NCBI GenBank assembly: GCA_017411325.1
Contig: JAFQQJ010000001.1
Location: 1 to 56,097 of the forward strand
Reading direction: 5' to 3'
DNA: 56,097 nt
Origin: Clostridia bacterium
Lineage (GTDB): Bacteria; Bacillota; Clostridia; CAKSNL01; HGM11501
The notes beneath the pieces are model-generated. The model saw only the letters and a program-made list of their open reading frames with translations, was not told where the DNA came from and made no database searches. Position numbers and translations under genes: made by a program. Position 1 is the stretch's first letter, and each line of letters opens with the position of its first letter. Positions 25,926 to 35,000 of the stretch are shown here, one piece after another.

Positions 25926-26503
25926 TTTCCGCTTTTTAATCTGAACTTCAGCTTTCCTATGACGTTCTCTATGGGGACGGGGCCTATCACGCGGCTGTCT
26001 GTGGAATGGTTGCGGTTATCGCCCATTACCCAGATATAGCCTTCGGGAACTTCAATTTCACTTCCGCTGTAAACCGGTCTTTCTTCGGGATTGACATAGG
26101 TTTCCTCAAGAAGTATTCCGTTTCTGTAAACCTTTCCGTCTTCCATTTTAATGGTGTCGCCGGGGAGACCGATTACTCTCTTAACCCAGTAAATATCATC
26201 TGTTGAGGGCTTTATAAGAGATGTTATCACATTGTATTTGAGAATGTCGGTAAAGTCGTCCGAAAGGGATCTTACACGCTGACTTCTGCTGTCGATAACG
26301 ATTACATCCTCGTAGTCGGGGCAGGTATTGGTGAGATTTCCGAGCTTGGAAATAACATATAAATCGCCGTGATGCAATGTGGGAACCATAGAAGAGCCCT
26401 GAACACGGGTAATCTGAAATACGAAAACATTCAATAAGGAAGCGATGACAAAAGCTGCAGCGATGTACATAAGCCAGCTTCCCAGTTCTTTTAAGAGTTT
26501 CAA
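25922..26503 (-). CDS. lepB: Signal peptidase I
   Basis: A 193-aa type I signal peptidase with an N-terminal membrane helix (about residues 10-30). The catalytic Ser is in QGSSMVPTLHHGD and the Lys in YWVKRVIGLPGD. The conserved GDNRNHSTDSR is also present. It cleaves signal peptides at the outer face of the membrane. The start is probably TTG at 26503, giving the family-like MKLLKELGSWL, 10 nt from AAAGGA. A TTG at 26512 is only 1 nt from that site. Confidence 0.93.
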   Translation of the reverse strand: MKLLKELGSWLMYIAAAFVIASLLNVFVFQITRVQGSSMVPTLHHGDLYVISKLGNLTNTCPDYEDVIVIDSRSQRVRSLSDDFTDILKYNVITSLIKPSTDDIYWVKRVIGLPGDTIKMEDGKVYRNGILLEETYVNPEERPVYSGSEIEVPEGYIWVMGDNRNHSTDSRVIGPVPIENVIGKLKFRLKSGK

Positions 26504-26581
26504 ATAAAACAAGTCCTTTCATAATTGGTTATTAATTATTATATTACATTGTTTCATCTTAGTCAATAAAAATTAAGTAAC

Positions 26582-26651
26582 TTTTTGTCCTAAAATTTTA
26601 TTTAATTTAAGACACGGAGCGACAAAAAAATCCCGTCCCTTTCTGTATAAT
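26582..26651 (+). promoter_or_regulatory. Probable Spo0A-controlled promoter of spoIIGA
   Basis: TATAAT at 26646-26651 with no sigma-A -35 at the normal distance. GCGACAAAA (26619-26627) matches the reverse complement of a Spo0A box (TTTGTCGAA) in all but one or two positions, and TTTTTGTCC at 26582 is a weaker forward match. Boxes at this distance recall the spoIIG promoter of Bacillus. The regulatory reading is inferred. Confidence 0.5.
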
Positions 26652-26672
26652 GGAGAAAAAGGAGGCGGTTTT

Positions 26673-27485
26673 CTGACTTTATATATAGATGTCTTTTTTT
26701 TCGTGAATTTTTTCTTTGATTTTTTGGTGCTGCTCATAGCATCACGGATGGGCGGGATAAAGATCCGCCTTGCAAAAATCCTTATTTCTGCATCTGCGGG
26801 TGCGGTGTTTTCGGTTATGGCGGTACTTTTCCCTTTTATGGCAGCACTTCCCTTTAAGCTTGCAGTTATAGCAATTATGAGTTTTCTTGCCTTCGGATTT
26901 ATATCGCTTAAAATATACTTAAGGCAAAATATGATCCTGCTTGCGGGATTTTTACTTCAGGGCGGATGTGCGGGGCTTTTGTCATTTTTCGGTATGGGAA
27001 ATGTATATGAAGGAATTTACAGGGCGGATTTTCCGCTTATTTATATTCTTTTGGCAGCCTTTGCTGCTGGTCTGACAGCCTGCCTTATTTCGGGAAGAAT
27101 ACGGGCGGTGCGAGGAAAAAATATTGCAAGGATTGAGGTTTATAAAGATGGGGAGGTTTTTAAGCTTACGGCTCTTTATGACAGCGGCAATCTTTGTACG
27201 GATGCCCTGACGGCTTTGCCCGTTATTCTGGCAGAGGATGTGTTTCCGGGAATAAAAGCCGGAGAAAATGTATTTACTACAGCATCGGGAATTGGTGAGA
27301 TGCGGGTTTTTTACCCCGATTTTTTATCGGTACATATGGGAAGCGAAAGCTTCCTCGGAAAGGATGTGGCTATAGGGATAATAAAAGGCAGACTTTCGGA
27401 AGACGGAAGCTTTAATGCGTTGATTGGAGGAATTTGTTTTGACAGACTTTTTAAAAAAGCTGATTCGCCTGATTTCGCTTCTTAG
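26673..27485 (+). CDS. spoIIGA: Sigma-E processing peptidase SpoIIGA, CTG start
   Basis: A 270-aa membrane aspartic protease that activates pro-sigma-E during sporulation. Five hydrophobic helices are followed by a retropepsin-like domain with the catalytic ALYDSGN motif (about residue 165) and LSVHMGSE. The first ATG/GTG/TTG in frame is GTG 26703. However, reading from CTG 26673 gives [18 protein letters not shown], which matches the conserved SpoIIGA N-terminus (xxYxDxxFxxNxxxD). It also sits 7 nt after AAGGAGG (26659-26665). The gene overlaps sigE by 47 bp. Confidence 0.9.
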   Translation: MTLYIDVFFFVNFFFDFLVLLIASRMGGIKIRLAKILISASAGAVFSVMAVLFPFMAALPFKLAVIAIMSFLAFGFISLKIYLRQNMILLAGFLLQGGCAGLLSFFGMGNVYEGIYRADFPLIYILLAAFAAGLTACLISGRIRAVRGKNIARIEVYKDGEVFKLTALYDSGNLCTDALTALPVILAEDVFPGIKAGENVFTTASGIGEMRVFYPDFLSVHMGSESFLGKDVAIGIIKGRLSEDGSFNALIGGICFDRLFKKADSPDFAS

Positions 27486-28143
27486 TGAAAAAGAAGGGGT
27501 TTATTACATAGGGACGGCACATCCGCTTCCGCCGCCCCTTGATGTGAGAGAGGAGGAAAAACTTTTAAGAGAGCTTAAAGAAGGGAGCGCCAATGCGAAG
27601 GAGGAGCTTATTGAGAGAAATTTAAGACTGGTAATTTATATTGCGCGAAAATTTGAAAACACGGGAATAGCCACGGAGGATCTTGTGTCCATAGGAACAA
27701 TCGGGCTGATTAAGGCTATAAATACCTTTGATGCTGATAAAAATATCAAGCTGGCCACCTATGCATCAAGGTGCATAGAAAATGAAATTCTGATGTATTT
27801 AAGAAAAACCGGGAATCAGCGTACGGAAATTTCATTGGATGAGCCTCTTAATACCGACTGGGACGGAAACGATTTGCTTTTGTCAGAGCTTCTGGGAACA
27901 GACGAGGATGTGGTGAACAGAAATATCGAAACAAAAACGGAGCATAAACTGCTCCGCGATGCGGTAGAAAGGCTAGGCAAGAGGGAAAGGGTAATTATGA
28001 ATTTAAGATTCGGACTTGACGGATCGGAAGAGAAAACCCAGAAGGAAGTGGCTGATTTACTTGGCATTTCTCAAAGTTATATATCGAGGCTGGAGAAAAG
28101 GATTCTTGAAAAGCTTAAAAAAGAAATTATAAAGTTAAGCTGA
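27439..28143 (+). CDS. sigE: Sporulation sigma factor SigE
   Basis: A 234-aa mother-cell sigma factor. A short pro-sequence (about 28 residues: [14 protein letters not shown]...) is followed by [14 protein letters not shown], region 2 ([16 protein letters not shown]...[15 protein letters not shown]...[19 protein letters not shown]) and region 4 ([21 protein letters not shown]). All regions are intact. The start is TTG 27439, 8 nt after GGAGG and inside the 3' end of spoIIGA. It is the substrate of the protease encoded upstream. Confidence 0.96.
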   Translation: MTDFLKKLIRLISLLSEKEGVYYIGTAHPLPPPLDVREEEKLLRELKEGSANAKEELIERNLRLVIYIARKFENTGIATEDLVSIGTIGLIKAINTFDADKNIKLATYASRCIENEILMYLRKTGNQRTEISLDEPLNTDWDGNDLLLSELLGTDEDVVNRNIETKTEHKLLRDAVERLGKRERVIMNLRFGLDGSEEKTQKEVADLLGISQSYISRLEKRILEKLKKEIIKLS

Positions 28144-28157
28144 AAGGAATGGTTTTT

Positions 28158-28457
28158 ATGTTTATAAATAAGGTGGAGCTTTCGGGCGTTAACACATCAA
28201 AGCTTCCTGTTCTTACGAGAAAAGAAAAGGAAGAGCTTCTCGTAAAGATAAAGGAAGGAGACAGCTTTGCCAGGGAAAAATTTATCGGGGGAAACTTAAA
28301 ACTTGTATTGAGCGTGATACAGCGCTTTTCCTCCCGCGGTGAAAACCCCGACGATTTATTTCAGGTGGGATGTATAGGGCTTATAAAAGCGATAGACAAT
28401 TTCGACATTACGCAAAACGTGCAGTTCAGTACGTACGCGGTGCCGATGAACGTATAA
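28158..28457 (+). pseudogene. sigG: Truncated sporulation sigma factor SigG
   Basis: A 99-aa fragment of sigma-G, the forespore factor. It begins FINKVELSGVNTSKLPVLT and continues through region 2 (GNLKLVLSVIQRFSSRGENPDDLFQVGCIGLIKAIDNFD) to FSTYAVPM. There it ends after two unrelated residues (NV, stop). Intact sigma-G is about 255-260 residues, so the region 2.4 end and regions 3 and 4 are missing. No other frame after 28448 restores them, and the missing half is not elsewhere in the window. The break lies just before a terminator. The gene keeps its normal position 15 bp after sigE. Confidence 0.88.
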
Positions 28458-28468
28458 AGGCATAAAAA

Positions 28469-28505
28469 AACGCAGAGCTTAAGGAGTAATCCGCAGCTCT
28501 GCGCT
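28469..28505. terminator. Bidirectional terminator
   Basis: Stem CGCAGAGCT/AGCTCTGCG with a 15-nt loop. The minus-strand side has a T7 run and serves the peptidase/PqqD/kinase operon; the plus side serves the sigE-sigG transcript. Confidence 0.88.
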
Positions 28506-28968
28506 ATTTTTGTTTTCGGAGCAGTTTTTTGATAACTGCTTTTATTCTGTGTAAGAGGTTTTTGAGCTTCTTGGCTTTCAGTATTTTTTGGGTGTAGAGG
28601 GAATACTCTCTGTTTTCCGAAAAGGTTATTTCCTTGTTTTCCCTTATCATTCCCGTTGCCAAAGCTATCATATTGCGGCGTAAAATTCCTTTTTCAAAAA
28701 TGACCTGATTGTCACCGCACATAATGTATGAGCCGTGAGTTACCTTCATTACTCTGTGAAGAACAAACTGCCCGTTTTCCCGCTTGTACAAAATAACATC
28801 CCCCGCCTTTATCTCTTCGGGCAGAGGAGAAAGGATGACAGAATCGAGTCCTTCACGTATGAGCGGAAGCATACTTGTGCCTTTGGGCATCATTGTAAAG
28901 GTGAAATTTTTTTCCATTGCTTCTCTTATAAGAGGTTCCAGATCCTTCATGGAAAATGCGTGTCCCAT
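28504..28968 (-). CDS. S24/S26 family signal-peptidase-like protein
   Basis: A 154-aa peptidase-like protein without an obvious membrane helix at its start. The Ser is in PKGTSMLPLI (about residue 32), then KAGDVILYKR, FVLHRVMKV and YIMCGDNQ. The His in LHRV takes the place of the usual catalytic Lys, as in the SipW/ER-type group. The C-terminal 40 residues are very basic. ATG 28968 overlaps the stop region of the PqqD gene, with GGAGG 6 nt away. It is the last gene of a three-gene cassette, which suggests peptide maturation or export. Confidence 0.8.
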   Translation of the reverse strand: MGHAFSMKDLEPLIREAMEKNFTFTMMPKGTSMLPLIREGLDSVILSPLPEEIKAGDVILYKRENGQFVLHRVMKVTHGSYIMCGDNQVIFEKGILRRNMIALATGMIRENKEITFSENREYSLYTQKILKAKKLKNLLHRIKAVIKKLLRKQK

Positions 28969-28969
28969 A

Positions 28970-29230
28970 TCAGTCCTCCAGAGCGCCGATGGCAGAGAGT
29001 GAAGCTATGAAATTTTTAATGTCTGCCTTGGCGGTGTCTGCGTCGACATCATATTCGGAAAGAAAGGAAGAAAGAATTTCATCCTCGCTTTTGCCTTCGG
29101 AAATAAGGTTGAAAAGCAAAGCTCCTGTTTCGTTTAAGGTGATAACCTTGTTTTTAAGGGCAGGGTCCATAAACATCAGTATGTTTTCTCCCGCCACTTC
29201 CTTTAATATAAATCCGGATTTGATTTTCAT
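28970..29230 (-). CDS. PqqD-family peptide chaperone (RRE-like)
   Basis: An 86-aa PqqD-like protein: KIKSGFILKEVAGENILMF, then ITLNETGALLFNLISEGKSEDEIL, then DVDADTAKADIKNFIASLSAIGAL. PqqD domains bind the leader peptides of ribosomally made, modified peptides and hand them to the modifying enzyme. I use ATG 29230, 8 nt from GAGAGGA; an ATG at 29239 touches the ribosome binding site. It is flanked by the HprK-like kinase and the S26 peptidase. No radical SAM enzyme or precursor is adjacent. Confidence 0.85.
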   Translation of the reverse strand: MKIKSGFILKEVAGENILMFMDPALKNKVITLNETGALLFNLISEGKSEDEILSSFLSEYDVDADTAKADIKNFIASLSAIGALED

Positions 29231-29235
29231 TTCAA

Positions 29236-29940
29236 TCATCCTCTCGCATTCATTGTTTTTTCAGCTAAAACTGCCGCCTCATCCGATATGGTGCAGGAAA
29301 GAACATAGGCGGGAACAGCTCTTAAAAATTTATCCAGAAGGGAAAAGGTGCTTTCGGTCATTTCCTTATCCTGCGGAAGAAACAGCTGGTCAAATATTTT
29401 CAGCAGCACTTCCTTACTTGACATAGGGCGGATTAAATTTTCCTTACCCCGCTGGATAAAGCAAAGGGAACCAACCTTTGCGCGGGTGTTTTTGTTATAG
29501 CCCTCTTTGCCGCACCAAGGAGTTCCGTAAACATAAAACTCACCGTCAATAAGTCTGAAAATGGGCTTGTCGCCGTTTATTATGAAAGAGCCGGGAAAGT
29601 TTTTCAGCCAAAGCATTGAATGGGTGGTTTTTCCTGTTCCGCTTTTTGCGGTGAAAACATAGGCAACTCCCTCGTGTACCACCACGGAGGCGTGCATCAT
29701 AAAGGCATCACACGAAGGAATGACGGAGCAGATATTTCTGTAAAGGCAAAGTGTTTCGTGATAGGGCAGGGGAAAAGAGGGATCCTTTTCATAGGCGGAT
29801 TTAAGCTCCTCTTCTGTAACCTCAACGGTGAAAGCCGCCTCATCATCTGTTTTTACAATATAGTCGGAAAGGAAGTCGAGGGTATATTTATATTTTATTC
29901 TTATATCAAATATAAAGTCGCAAAGCTTAAGCTTAAGCAT
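29236..29940 (-). CDS. HPr-kinase-like P-loop protein
   Basis: A 234-aa protein with the HprK fold core: FMMHASVVVHEGVAYVFTAKSGTGKTTHS contains the Walker A loop (about residue 97), followed by NGDKPIFRL and a TPWCGKEGY segment. It lacks the N-terminal domain of true HPr kinase/phosphorylase (about 310 aa). Similar short HprK-like kinases occur in RiPP clusters such as some lasso peptide loci, next to PqqD-like proteins. It is the first gene of the cassette, with GGAAGGAGGG before its ATG. The target of phosphorylation is unknown. Confidence 0.82.
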   Translation of the reverse strand: MLKLKLCDFIFDIRIKYKYTLDFLSDYIVKTDDEAAFTVEVTEEELKSAYEKDPSFPLPYHETLCLYRNICSVIPSCDAFMMHASVVVHEGVAYVFTAKSGTGKTTHSMLWLKNFPGSFIINGDKPIFRLIDGEFYVYGTPWCGKEGYNKNTRAKVGSLCFIQRGKENLIRPMSSKEVLLKIFDQLFLPQDKEMTESTFSLLDKFLRAVPAYVLSCTISDEAAVLAEKTMNARG

Positions 29941-29968
29941 TTTAACCCTCCTTCCATATACTATTTAA

Positions 29969-29996
29969 GTATAACACGAATTTTTGATATATTCAA
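29969..29996 (-). promoter_or_regulatory. Promoter of the HprK-like/PqqD/peptidase cassette
   Basis: On the minus strand TTGAAT, 16-17-bp spacer, TATACT (29969-29974), then a short leader with GGAAGGAGGG before the ATG. Confidence 0.7.
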
Positions 29997-30059
29997 GCTA
30001 TTTTTGTAAAGGCAAATTGACGATGACAAAAAAATACTGTTTTTCAACATAAATATATA

Positions 30060-30088
30060 TTGAAATGACAAAAAAATGGTAGTATACT
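30060..30088 (+). promoter_or_regulatory. Promoter of the ThuA/AraC pair
   Basis: TTGAAA (30060-30065), 17-bp spacer, TATACT (30083-30088). Confidence 0.65.
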
Positions 30089-30108
30089 GTGAAAAAGGAG
30101 TGATTTAT

Positions 30109-30816
30109 ATGATAAAGGTACTCATCTGGAATGAATTTAAGCACGAAAGAAAAAGTGAAACTGTTAGGGCAATTTATCCCGACGGTATACATAGGGCAAT
30201 AGGCGAAGCTCTTAAGTGCGACGATATAGAAGTAAGATATGCAACTCTTGAAGATGAAAACTGCGGAATAACCGATGAAATATTAGCTGATACCGACGTA
30301 ATTATATGGTGGGGACATATGGCGCATAACGAAGTGCCCGACGAAATTGCAAAAAAGGTGCAGTCAGCTGTACTTTCGGGTATGGGTGCAATTTTCCTTC
30401 ACTCAGCCCATCATTCAAAGCCCTTCCGCCTTCTTATGGGTACAACCTGTAATTTAAGCTGGAGAGAGGACGGAGATATGGAAAGAGTATGGGCTGTAAA
30501 GCCGAGCCACCCGATTGTACAGGGAATAGGCCGCTATTTCGATCTGCCTCACGAGGAAACCTATGCAGAGCCCTTTGATATTCCCGAGCCGGAGGAGCTT
30601 ATTCTTATAGGAAGCTATGAGGGAAGTGAGGTTTTCCGCTCCGGAGCTACATATAAGAGGGGAAACGGAAAGATTTTTTATTTCCAGCCGGGGCACGAAA
30701 CCTTTCCCACATTTTACAATGAAAGCGTAAAGACAATAATAAAAAATGCGGTTTACTGGGTAAAGAGCGATTACAGAAAAGTAATTGACTGCCCTAATAT
30801 CAAAAAGATACAGTAA
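30109..30816 (+). CDS. ThuA-like domain protein (trehalose utilisation type)
   Basis: A 235-aa protein of the ThuA/class I amidotransferase-like fold. It has KVLIWNEFKHERKSETVRAIYP, DTDVIIWWGHMAH, GAIFLHSAHHSKPFRLLMG and GRYFDLPHEETYAEPF, which match the ThuA family. ThuA is linked with sugar (trehalose/maltose/sucrose) catabolism as a redox-related step; the exact reaction is unclear. ATG 30109 follows AAAGGAGTGAT. The next gene, an AraC regulator, begins 2 nt after its stop, so they form one unit. Confidence 0.85.
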   Translation: MIKVLIWNEFKHERKSETVRAIYPDGIHRAIGEALKCDDIEVRYATLEDENCGITDEILADTDVIIWWGHMAHNEVPDEIAKKVQSAVLSGMGAIFLHSAHHSKPFRLLMGTTCNLSWREDGDMERVWAVKPSHPIVQGIGRYFDLPHEETYAEPFDIPEPEELILIGSYEGSEVFRSGATYKRGNGKIFYFQPGHETFPTFYNESVKTIIKNAVYWVKSDYRKVIDCPNIKKIQ

Positions 30817-30817
30817 G

Positions 30818-31693
30818 ATGGCAGAAAACTATTATGACGAGGGCAGAGCCAAAATAGACGGCTTTGAAATTCCCGTACAATGTATTGTGATGACGGCCGG
30901 CAAAGGGAAAGTCTTTGGGCTTAAGCACTATCACGAATATGTGGAACTTTTATACGGACTTCCGGACTGCGATATTTCCGTGTGGGCGGAAGGTTGTGTT
31001 CATAAAGTAAAAACAGGAGATTTATGCATAATAAATTCGGGAACGGCACACACTGTAATATCGAATACAGAGAAGAGTACCTACCTTGTGATAAAGTTTG
31101 AGCCGGGAATTTTGTATGCATCGGAGCAGTCGGTTTTTGAATTCAAATATCTTTTTCCCTTTGTGGAGGGAAGCGACGATTTCCGTAAGGTGTTCAGATG
31201 TGACGAGCTTGCAGAAACGGAAATCCCGCGTCTTATGGACGATATTATCAGGGAATGGACGGCTAAGGACTACGGCTATGAAATTGCGATACGTGCATCG
31301 GTAATAAGGGCATCGCTTTATCTTATGAGAAAATGGCATTCGGAAAAATCGGATTTATCGGTTTATGAAAACTCCGACGGGGTAAAGTACATAAAAAGGG
31401 CGATGGAGTATGCGAAAAACTCATTCCTTACGGCAAACTCCAATGAAGCCGCCGGTATCTGCGGTTTAAGCTACGGATATTTTTCAAGGCTTTTTAAGAG
31501 AATTGCGGGTAAAAGCTTTACGGAATATGTAAATTCGATTAAGATGAACGAAGCTAAAAGGATGCTGGCTACGGAAAATAAAAGCGTAACCGATGTTGCC
31601 ATGACTCTTGGATTTTCTTCCGTAAGCTATTTTGCAAGACAGTTTAAAAAGGAAACGGGAATGACGCCCCATAAATTCAAGAAAGAAATGTAG
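30818..31693 (+). CDS. AraC family transcriptional regulator
   Basis: A 291-aa regulator. The N-terminal cupin domain has LKHYHEYVELLYGL and GDLCIINSGTAHTV. The C-terminal AraC-type DNA-binding domain has AAGICGLSYGYFSRLFKRIAGKS and VTDVAMTLGFSSVSYFARQFKKETGMTP. It is directly downstream of the ThuA-like gene, 2 nt apart, and likely controls that unit and perhaps distant sugar genes. Confidence 0.92.
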   Translation: MAENYYDEGRAKIDGFEIPVQCIVMTAGKGKVFGLKHYHEYVELLYGLPDCDISVWAEGCVHKVKTGDLCIINSGTAHTVISNTEKSTYLVIKFEPGILYASEQSVFEFKYLFPFVEGSDDFRKVFRCDELAETEIPRLMDDIIREWTAKDYGYEIAIRASVIRASLYLMRKWHSEKSDLSVYENSDGVKYIKRAMEYAKNSFLTANSNEAAGICGLSYGYFSRLFKRIAGKSFTEYVNSIKMNEAKRMLATENKSVTDVAMTLGFSSVSYFARQFKKETGMTPHKFKKEM

Positions 31694-31738
31694 AAATAAC
31701 AGAAAATATGAAATACGATTGTTCGTTATTCAAAACAC

Positions 31739-31767
31739 TTGACAAAAAATAAAAAATATATTATAAT
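31739..31767 (+). promoter_or_regulatory. Promoter of ileS
   Basis: TTGACA (31739-31744), 17-bp spacer, TATAAT (31762-31767). Confidence 0.85.
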
Positions 31768-31777
31768 ATTATAGACT

Positions 31778-32034
31778 ATGAATATAAAGACTTTGACGAA
31801 GACAGTAGCTTTCGGTAAAAGCCACGGTAAATTTAATTTACCTAAGAGCGAGTCGGGGATGGTGTAAGCCCGATGGTAAGTAACCGATTTTGCGAAAATC
31901 ACTTCCGAGTTGCGCTCCGAAAAAAGTAGGCGGCGACGTTATCTCTTACGTCAGTAGAGCGGCATATGTCAGTATGCGCAGAAGGTGGTTAACGGTTTTC
32001 CCGTCCTTACTGCAAGGACGGGATTTTTAATTTT
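31778..32034 (+). ncRNA. T-box leader of ileS
   Basis: The 5' leader has the Stem I apical motif (GCGAGTCGGGGATGGTGTAAGCCCG, 31848-31872). A specifier loop GAAA-ATC-A places the Ile codon ATC at 31898-31900. The AAAAAAGTAGGCGG linker follows, then the T-box AGAAGGTGGTTAACGG (31980-31995). A terminator CCCGTCCTT/AAGGACGGG with a T-rich tail (32000-32034) closes it. Uncharged tRNA-Ile should stabilise the antiterminator and allow ileS expression. The T-box core departs from the usual AGGGTGGNACCGCG. Confidence 0.92.
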
Positions 32035-32050
32035 CAAGGAGGTTTTTCCT

Positions 32051-35000
32051 ATGTATGAAAAGGTTTCTCCCGATTTAAATTTTAAAGACAGAGAGAAAAA
32101 AGTAATTGAATTCTGGAAGGACGAGGACATTTTCAGAAAGAGTATTGAAGCCCGCAAGGACGGCGAGACCTATACTTTCTATGACGGCCCTCCCACAGCA
32201 AACGGTAAGCCCCACATCGGTCACGTGCTTACCCGTGTAATAAAGGATATGATTCCCAGATACCGCACAATGAAGGGCTATAAGGTTCTTCGTAAGGCAG
32301 GATGGGACACTCACGGTCTTCCCGTTGAGCTTGAGGTTGAAAAGAAACTCGGCATTGACGGAAAGGAACAGATTGAATCCTACGGACTTGAGGCATTTAT
32401 CAAGGAATGTAAGGAAAGCGTTTGGAAATATAAGGGGATGTGGGAGGATTTCTCCGGCACAGTAGGCTTCTGGGCTGATATGGACGATCCTTATGTAACC
32501 TACGACAATAACTTTATTGAGTCCGAATGGTGGGCGCTTAAACAGATATGGGAGAAAAAGCTCTTATACAAGGGCTTTAAGATTGTGCCCTACTGCCCCC
32601 GCTGCGGTACTCCCTTATCCAGCCACGAGGTTGCTCAGGGCTATAAGGATGTAAAGGAAAAGAGTGCTATTGCAAAGTTTAAGATTAAGGGCGAGGAAAA
32701 TGCATACTATCTTGCATGGACCACAACCCCCTGGACACTTCCTTCAAACGTTGCTCTTTGCGTAAACCCCGATGAAAAGTATGTAAAAATCAAGGTTGGC
32801 GAAGAAAAGTACATTATGGCTGAGGCACTCGTTTCAAGCGTAATTGAAGGCGAAGCTGAAGTTCTTGAAAGCTACATCGGTAAGGAGCTTGAATACAGGG
32901 AATATGAGCCCTTGTTCGACTTCGTTGCCGACAAGCTTGACAAGAAGGGCTATTACATAACCTGCGATAACTACGTTACGCTTACAGACGGTACAGGTAT
33001 CGTTCACATTGCTCCCGCCTTCGGTGAAGACGACGCCAATGTAGGAAGAAAGTATGACCTTCCCTTCGTTCAGCTTGTAAATTCCAAGGGTGAAATGACA
33101 GAAGAAACTCCCTGGAGCGGAATGTTCTGTAAGGATGCAGATAAGGAGGTATTTAAGGCTTTAAGCGAAGCAGGTCTCCTTTTTGCCGCACTTCCCTTTG
33201 AGCACTCCTATCCCTTCTGCTGGAGATGCGACACTCCCCTTATTTACTATGCGCGCGAATCCTGGTTCATAAAGATGACCGAAGTTCGTGACGACCTAAT
33301 AAGAAACAACGAAACCATCAACTGGATTCCCAAGACAATAGGTGAGGGAAGATTCGGCGACTGGCTTAAGAACGTTCAGGACTGGGGCGTAAGCCGTGAC
33401 AGATACTGGGGTACTCCTCTTAACATCTGGGAATGCTCCTGCGGTCACCGTCACGCAATCGGCTCCATTGCTGAATTAAAGGAAATGAGTGATAACTGTC
33501 CCGAAAATATTGAGCTTCACCGTCCCTTCGTTGATGCTGTTACAATAAAGTGTCCCGAATGCGGCGGCGAGATGAAGAGAGTCAAGGAAGTTATCGACTG
33601 CTGGTTTGACTCCGGTGCAATGCCCTTTGCACAGTGGCATTACCCCTTTGAAAATGCGGACATTTTCGAGGACAACTTCCCCGCAAACTTCATAAGTGAA
33701 GCTGTTGACCAGACAAGAGGATGGTTCTATTCGCTTCTTGCAATTTCAACACTTCTCTTCAACAAGGCGCCCTATAAGAACGTAATCGTTCTTGGACACG
33801 TTCAGGACGAAAACGGTCAGAAGATGAGTAAGTCCAAGGGTAATGCGGTTGATCCCTTTGAAACATTGGAAAAGCACGGTGCAGATGCTGTTCGCTGGTA
33901 CTTCTATTCAAACTCTGCCCCCTGGCTTCCCAACCGCTATCACGATGCGGCAGTAACAGAAGGTCAGAGAAAGTTTATGGGAACACTCTGGAACACCTAT
34001 GCTTTCTATGTACTCTATGCTGAAATCGATCAGTTTGATCCCACAAAGTACACCCTCAATAAGGACACATTATCCGTTATGGATAAGTGGCTTTTGTCAA
34101 AGCTTAATACTTTGGTTAAGACCGTGGACAACTATCTTGCCGAATACAGAATTACAGAGCCTTCCAAGGCGCTTTCCGACTTTGTTGACGAGCTTTCCAA
34201 CTGGTATGTCCGCCGCAGCCGTGAACGTTTCTGGGTTAAGGAAATGACCGAGGACAAGATTAATGCTTATATGACTCTTTACACAGCACTTGTTACCGTG
34301 GCAAAGCTTGCAGCTCCCATGGTACCCTTCATGACAGAGGATATTTACAGAAACCTTGTATGCTCCGTGGATAAGTCAGCTCCCATCAGTATTCACCTTT
34401 GCGATTATCCCGTGTGCGACGAGTCCTTTGTTGACGAAAAGCTTGAAAAGGAAATGGAAGAGGTATTATCCATCGTTGTTCTCGGAAGAAGTGTAAGAAA
34501 CAGCGCTAACATAAAGACAAAGCAGCCCCTTTCGAGAATGATTGTTAAGGCTGATGCTGACCTTCCTTCCTTCTGCACAGATATCATCACAGAGGAAATC
34601 AACGTAAAGGCTGTTGAGTTTACAAATGATTTGGGAAATCTTGTAAGCTACAATGTTAAGCCCAAGTTTGATGCTCTCCGTGCCAAGTTCCCGAATGAAA
34701 TGGGTATGCTTATCGGAATTATCAATAAGGCAGATGCGGGTGAAGTGGTTTCTGCAATCGAATCTGACGGTCACTATAAGGTTACGCTTCCCACAGGAGT
34801 TTCAGTTCTTCTTGAAAGAGACGATTTAATCATCGAAACGAAGAAGACAGAAGGCTTTGAAGCCGCAAGCGACTACGGAATTACCGTTGCACTTGATACT
34901 TCCCTTACTCCCGAGCTTATCGAAGAGGGAAGCGTAAGAGAAATCATCTCCAACATTCAGAAGATGAGAAAGAACGCAGGCTTTGAGGTTATGGACCGCA

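Noticed and set aside
26196..26522. 108-codon minus-strand frame starting with ATG near the signal peptidase start
   Set aside because: It is out of frame with lepB, and lepB motifs cover the same DNA; the ATG merely overlaps the AAAGGA ribosome binding site.
28448..28500. Frameshift as the cause of the short sigG
   Set aside because: Neither alternative frame after STYAVPM encodes anything like the GEIRR...LRD continuation of sigma-G, so it is a break and not a single-base error.
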